Source: Opitutaceae bacterium
GTDB lineage: Bacteria > Verrucomicrobiota > Verrucomicrobiae > Opitutales > Opitutaceae
Length of the DNA stretch: 7,434 nucleotides
Direction: 5' to 3'
Assembly (NCBI GenBank): GCA_031266495.1
Contig: JAISAX010000798.1
Location: forward strand, 1 to 7,434
The notes beneath the pieces are model-generated. The model ran no database searches. It was given only the letters and a program-made list of their open reading frames with translations, and was not told where the DNA came from. Of this stretch, positions 5,337 through 7,434 are shown in pieces (position 1 is the first letter of the stretch; each line of letters begins with the position of its first letter). The translations under genes were made by a program, and so were the position numbers.

Positions 5337-6334
5337 GATACAGGATATTTCGGATTTGAGGCTGAGGCCGGGACTGGCGCAGGAGCAGGAGCAGGAGCGG
5401 GCGACCGCGCCAGCGTCAGGTAAATCTCGCGCAACGGCATCGGGCTGGCCGTCATCGTAACATCACCCGCGGCGGACGCCGGTAGTGACACCAAACATTC
5501 ACGACAGGCGCGTTCGCCGTCGCTCCCGCGCCAGGCCGTATTCACAAAACCGGCACGAGAACCGGCCTGTTCCACGGCGAGCCACGCCGGATTGCCGGCC
5601 TCCGTCAGCCGCCGCGCCGCTTCCGCCGCCGCCGCGGGCGACCCAAACCCCAGCTCCACCCGGCGGACCCGCGCCTGCAACGCTTCGAGCGATTCGGCAA
5701 GCCGCAGACGTCCCCGGTCGATAATCGCAATATGATCGGCGAGCCGCTCCACCTCCTCGATATCATGCGAGGAAAGCAGGACGGTCCACTCGCCGAGGAG
5801 CGACGCCTCGATCAGACCGCGGACAAAATCGTCGCGCGCCACCGGATCGAGTCCACTGAACGGCTCATCGAGCAACAACAACCGGGGACGCCGGGCGAGC
5901 GCGACGAGCAACGCCGCCTTCATCCGCATGCCACGCGAAAGGTGCCGCAGTTGCCGGTCCGGCGGCAGTTCGAATGTGCGCGCCAGCACGGCTTCGAGAT
6001 CGCGATCCCATGCCGGATAAAACGGACGGCAATAATCCGCAAACTCGCCCACCGTCATCCGGTCGGGCAAGTCCTGTCCCTCGGCGACGTAGCCGATGCG
6101 GGCAAATTCGGCGGGGCCGAGCTTGCGGGAATCGCAACCGAGCACGAAGGCGCGCCCGCCGTGCGGCGCGAGGAGGTTGAGCAAGAGTTTTGTTGTGGTC
6201 GTCTTGCCCGCGCCATTGGGGCCGAGCAATGCGAACACGGACCCGGCGGGCACGCGCAACGTGAGTGCATCGACGGCCTTCCGGCGTCCGAAACGCCGGG
6301 TGAGGGCGAAAGTTTCGATGGCGTGTTTCATCAT
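5333..6334 (-). CDS. ABC transporter ATP-binding protein (YtrB-like)
   Basis: A 333-residue ATPase that powers the exporter, binding the cytoplasmic side of the permease. All nucleotide-binding motifs are present: Walker A GPNGAGKT (38-45), Q-loop region around YVAEGQDLP (83-90), signature LSRGM (132-136, where many have LSGGQ), Walker B LLLLDE (152-157), D-loop SGLD (160-163) and switch His190 in SSHD. The Q-loop and LSRGM style match ATPases found with GntR repressors. The C-terminal part (about 225-333) is an accessory region ending in an Ala-Pro repeat (311-320) encoded by a six-base repeat. The start at 6334 is an ATG doublet (Met-Met). Immediately upstream the message has a C12 run and no purine-rich ribosome site. 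The gene begins 45 bp after gntR and overlaps the permease gene by 4 bp, so all three are probably co-transcribed. Confidence 0.93.
   Translation of the reverse strand: MMKHAIETFALTRRFGRRKAVDALTLRVPAGSVFALLGPNGAGKTTTTKLLLNLLAPHGGRAFVLGCDSRKLGPAEFARIGYVAEGQDLPDRMTVGEFADYCRPFYPAWDRDLEAVLARTFELPPDRQLRHLSRGMRMKAALLVALARRPRLLLLDEPFSGLDPVARDDFVRGLIEASLLGEWTVLLSSHDIEEVERLADHIAIIDRGRLRLAESLEALQARVRRVELGFGSPAAAAEAARRLTEAGNPAWLAVEQAGSRAGFVNTAWRGSDGERACRECLVSLPASAAGDVTMTASPMPLREIYLTLARSPAPAPAPAPVPASASNPKYPVS
5357..5404. repeat. Hexanucleotide repeat in the ATPase C-terminus
   Basis: Period-six repeats of GGAGCA (best copies about 5380-5398) encode the Ala-Pro dipeptides at residues 311-320 and degrade into similar Ser/Ala codons to 326. 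They lie beyond the nucleotide-binding domain and can change length in frame. Confidence 0.6.
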
Positions 6335-6338
6335 GATC

Positions 6339-6361
6339 GGGGGGGGGGGGAGGGAGGATCC
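6339..6361 (-). promoter_or_regulatory. C12 run in the ATPase translation start region
   Basis: On the message strand a C-rich tract (two short pyrimidine blocks, then C12 at 6339-6350) ends four bases before the first ATG of the ATPase gene, occupying the usual Shine-Dalgarno position. GATC flanks the tract on both sides (6335-6338 and 6357-6360). The template strand has G12 followed by GGG and GG, which could form a G-quadruplex. A homopolymer here could vary in length and tune expression of the ATPase and, by coupling, the permease, without touching the upstream repressor. This role is inference; only the tract and its position are seen. Confidence 0.45.
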
Positions 6362-6379
6362 GGTTGGAAGGTGACGAGG

Positions 6380-6781
6380 TCAGGACGGGGAGAGTTTTTC
6401 CCAATGGCGGGCGACGGCGTCCTGCAAAACATCGAGCGGGACGCCGCGTTTGAGGGATTCGACGACGAGGCGTTCGATGACCGGATCGAGCACGGCGGCG
6501 CGGGCCTTGCGCGCCCGGATGCCGCCGGACGCATCATCCGGACGCACGGCCACGGTGCTGCCAACAGCCGGCGTGGTGACGAGCACGCCTTCGGCGACCA
6601 GCGCGGCGACGATCTTGTGGGCGGTGTTGGGGTTGATGCGGAGCGCCTGGCTGAGTTGGCGCACGGAGGGGAATTTTTCGCCAGCCGCGAGTTGACCGCT
6701 CACCACGGCCTTGCGGACGGCATGGAGCACCTGTTCCGCCACGGGCGCGCCCGGCCTGAGGGTAATGGAAAACGGCAACAT
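6380..6781 (-). CDS. GntR-family transcriptional regulator, YtrA type
   Basis: A 133-residue repressor. Residues about 10-78 form the GntR winged helix-turn-helix, with AEQVLHAVRKAVVSGQLAAG leading into the typical PSVRQLSQALRINPNTAHKIV recognition region (39-58) and a wing at EGVLVTTPAVGSTVAV. Only about 50 residues follow, far fewer than the effector domains of FadR or HutC regulators; this short helical tail marks the YtrA subfamily, whose members usually sit first in an operon with ABC transporter genes and repress it. The layout here fits exactly: the ATPase and permease genes follow on the same strand. The short tail suggests dimerisation with little or no small-molecule pocket, so the inducing signal is unknown. 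AGG stands about 11 bases before the ATG, a weak ribosome site. Confidence 0.9.
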   Translation of the reverse strand: MLPFSITLRPGAPVAEQVLHAVRKAVVSGQLAAGEKFPSVRQLSQALRINPNTAHKIVAALVAEGVLVTTPAVGSTVAVRPDDASGGIRARKARAAVLDPVIERLVVESLKRGVPLDVLQDAVARHWEKLSPS

Positions 6782-6969
6782 ACCGTACTACCTGAACTGG
6801 GACAGATGGGACGGCAAGCCGGATTCAATTACACCCGGCAACGTGAAGAGAGCACGATTTCCCCTGGCTTGCCAACTCCCGCTACCTCCCGCCATCTCCC
6901 GCAATTACACCTGCCCCGCATCTTCGCCGGGTTGGCATTTTTTTTGTATTGCCCCCGGCAAGCCGGCAG
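6782..6969 (-). promoter_or_regulatory. Upstream region of the gntR-ABC operon with phased repeats
   Basis: This 188-bp gap must hold the operon promoter unless transcription enters from the nuclease gene. Three copies of GCGGGAG (minus strand; 6876-6882, 6886-6892, 6896-6902) are spaced exactly 10 bp apart. CAATTACACC occurs twice (6826-6835 and 6902-6911); its complement contains TGTAAT, five of six matches to a -10 box, but no good -35 box precedes either. GGCAAGCC appears at 6813-6820 and 6957-6964, with its complement at 6866-6873. I could not find a clear inverted repeat near the start codon that would be an obvious GntR operator, and no terminator for the nuclease gene. Confidence 0.35.
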
Positions 6970-7434
6970 TCAGAGCCGACGGAGTTGTGCGAGGGGGATG
7001 CCGGTAATTTCGGCGATGTCTTCCGGAGAAAATCCTTTGGCCTTCATTTTGCGGGCATGGGCCAGATTGGCATTGGCTTCCCCCTCGGCGATGCCCTCGG
7101 CTTTGCCCTTGGCGAGGCCATCGGCATTGCCTTTGGCGATGCCGAGGGCTTCTCCTTCAGCGAGTCCCTCGGCCTTGCCCTTGGCGATGCCGAGGGCTTC
7201 ACCTTTGGCGAGGCCCGCGTCGAACATGCCGACGGAACGGCTGCGTTCGAGACGGATGGCGTCCCAATACCCATCATACGTGCGCAGTTGCTCGGCCGTG
7301 AAGGCCGCTCGCTCAAGATAGTCCAGCGCCTTCTTCGTTTCCTTTGTCGCCAGCAATTCCTTTGGCGGCTCTTGCGTCGTGTCGTTGATCGCCGTCAGGA
7401 ACAACAGCCACAATTGCTCGAACTTTTTTTCGGC
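6970..7434 (-). CDS. Rpn-family nuclease/putative transposase, 3' part only
   Basis: The frame is open to the right edge, so this is the C-terminal 154 residues of a longer protein; the true start lies outside. The sequence AEKKFEQLWLLFL, then a segment around YLERAAFTAEQLRTYDGY, a long Gly/Lys/Glu/Ala repeat and an ending KAKGFSPEDIAEITGI match the C-terminal layout of Rpn recombination-promoting nucleases (PD-(D/E)XK superfamily, often annotated as putative transposases). These proteins cut DNA and promote RecA-independent recombination in E. coli; the catalytic N-terminus is not in the window. The final 25 residues look like a small helical motif common at the end of these proteins. A TTG at 7413 could be mistaken for a start but lies inside the conserved region. 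Same strand as the ABC operon, 188 bp upstream of it; no functional link is implied. Confidence 0.8.
   Translation of the reverse strand, partial: AEKKFEQLWLLFLTAINDTTQEPPKELLATKETKKALDYLERAAFTAEQLRTYDGYWDAIRLERSRSVGMFDAGLAKGEALGIAKGKAEGLAEGEALGIAKGNADGLAKGKAEGIAEGEANANLAHARKMKAKGFSPEDIAEITGIPLAQLRRL
7072..7215. repeat. Three 48-bp repeats in the nuclease gene
   Basis: Residues 74-121 of the visible part are three consecutive 16-residue repeats: GLAKGEALGIAKGKAE, GLAEGEALGIAKGNAD and GLAKGKAEGIAEGEAN. Each is itself made of four-residue units of the type xxKG/xxEG, so the DNA shows both a 12-bp and a 48-bp period. Charged, Ala/Gly-rich repeats of this type are usual before the C-terminal motif in Rpn proteins; they likely form a flexible or helical spacer. 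Confidence 0.8.

Noticed and set aside
6920..6945. Plus-strand intrinsic terminator ending in T8
   Set aside because: Only a three-base-pair stem (GCC/GGC) precedes the T-run and no plus-strand gene ends here; on the minus strand the tract is A8.
5732..7321. 529-codon open frame on the plus strand
   Set aside because: It is antisense to the ATPase, gntR and nuclease genes, all of which have clear motifs, and its end is only the shadow of the nuclease repeat.
7411..7413. TTG start for the nuclease gene
   Set aside because: The frame stays open to the right edge with residues that continue the conserved pattern, so the gene is simply cut by the window.

Overview
The window is a GC-rich bacterial fragment in which every gene I can support lies on the minus strand. 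A PEP-CTERM surface protein, an exported CE7-type esterase with an Ig-like N-terminus, a GntR/ABC operon and an Rpn-type nuclease tail, together with many short intergenic palindromes, suggest a polysaccharide-degrading verrucomicrobium (Opitutaceae-like). That assignment is from gene content and from memory of such genomes, not from a search. Several start codons lack a Shine-Dalgarno sequence and are preceded by pyrimidines instead.

Layout, left to right (transcription runs right to left): a C14/G14 hairpin at the left edge (10-50); a 273-aa PEP-CTERM protein (94-915); an 830-bp gene-free stretch (916-1745) holding a nested palindromic element (about 1033-1234), a twelve-copy 21-bp tandem array of palindromes (1404-1675) and a G13 run (1728-1740); an exported acetylxylan-esterase-family hydrolase (1746-3167); a 240-bp spacer with six different small hairpins (3219-3397); a large ABC-2 type permease (3408-5336) overlapping its ATPase by 4 bp (5333-6334); a C12 run just upstream of the ATPase start; a small YtrA-type GntR repressor (6380-6781); a 188-bp upstream region with 10-bp-phased repeats; and the 3' part of an Rpn-family PD-(D/E)XK nuclease gene running off the right edge (6970-7434).

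The clearest functional unit is gntR-ATPase-permease, an operon resembling ytrAB-type systems in which a ligand-poor GntR repressor controls an ABC exporter, often linked to envelope stress or antibiotic response. The permease is unusual in carrying a roughly 375-residue C-terminal domain that topology places outside the membrane. The esterase and the PEP-CTERM protein are exported or surface proteins, but their adjacency is not evidence of a shared pathway.

The most interesting signal is non-coding. Nearly every gene boundary holds a different repeat class: long G/C homopolymers, triloop hairpins with constant heads and variable stems, and an array with two-helical-turn spacing. I see no defence system, CRISPR array, tRNA or rRNA. 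The long plus-strand open frames are antisense shadows of the minus-strand genes.
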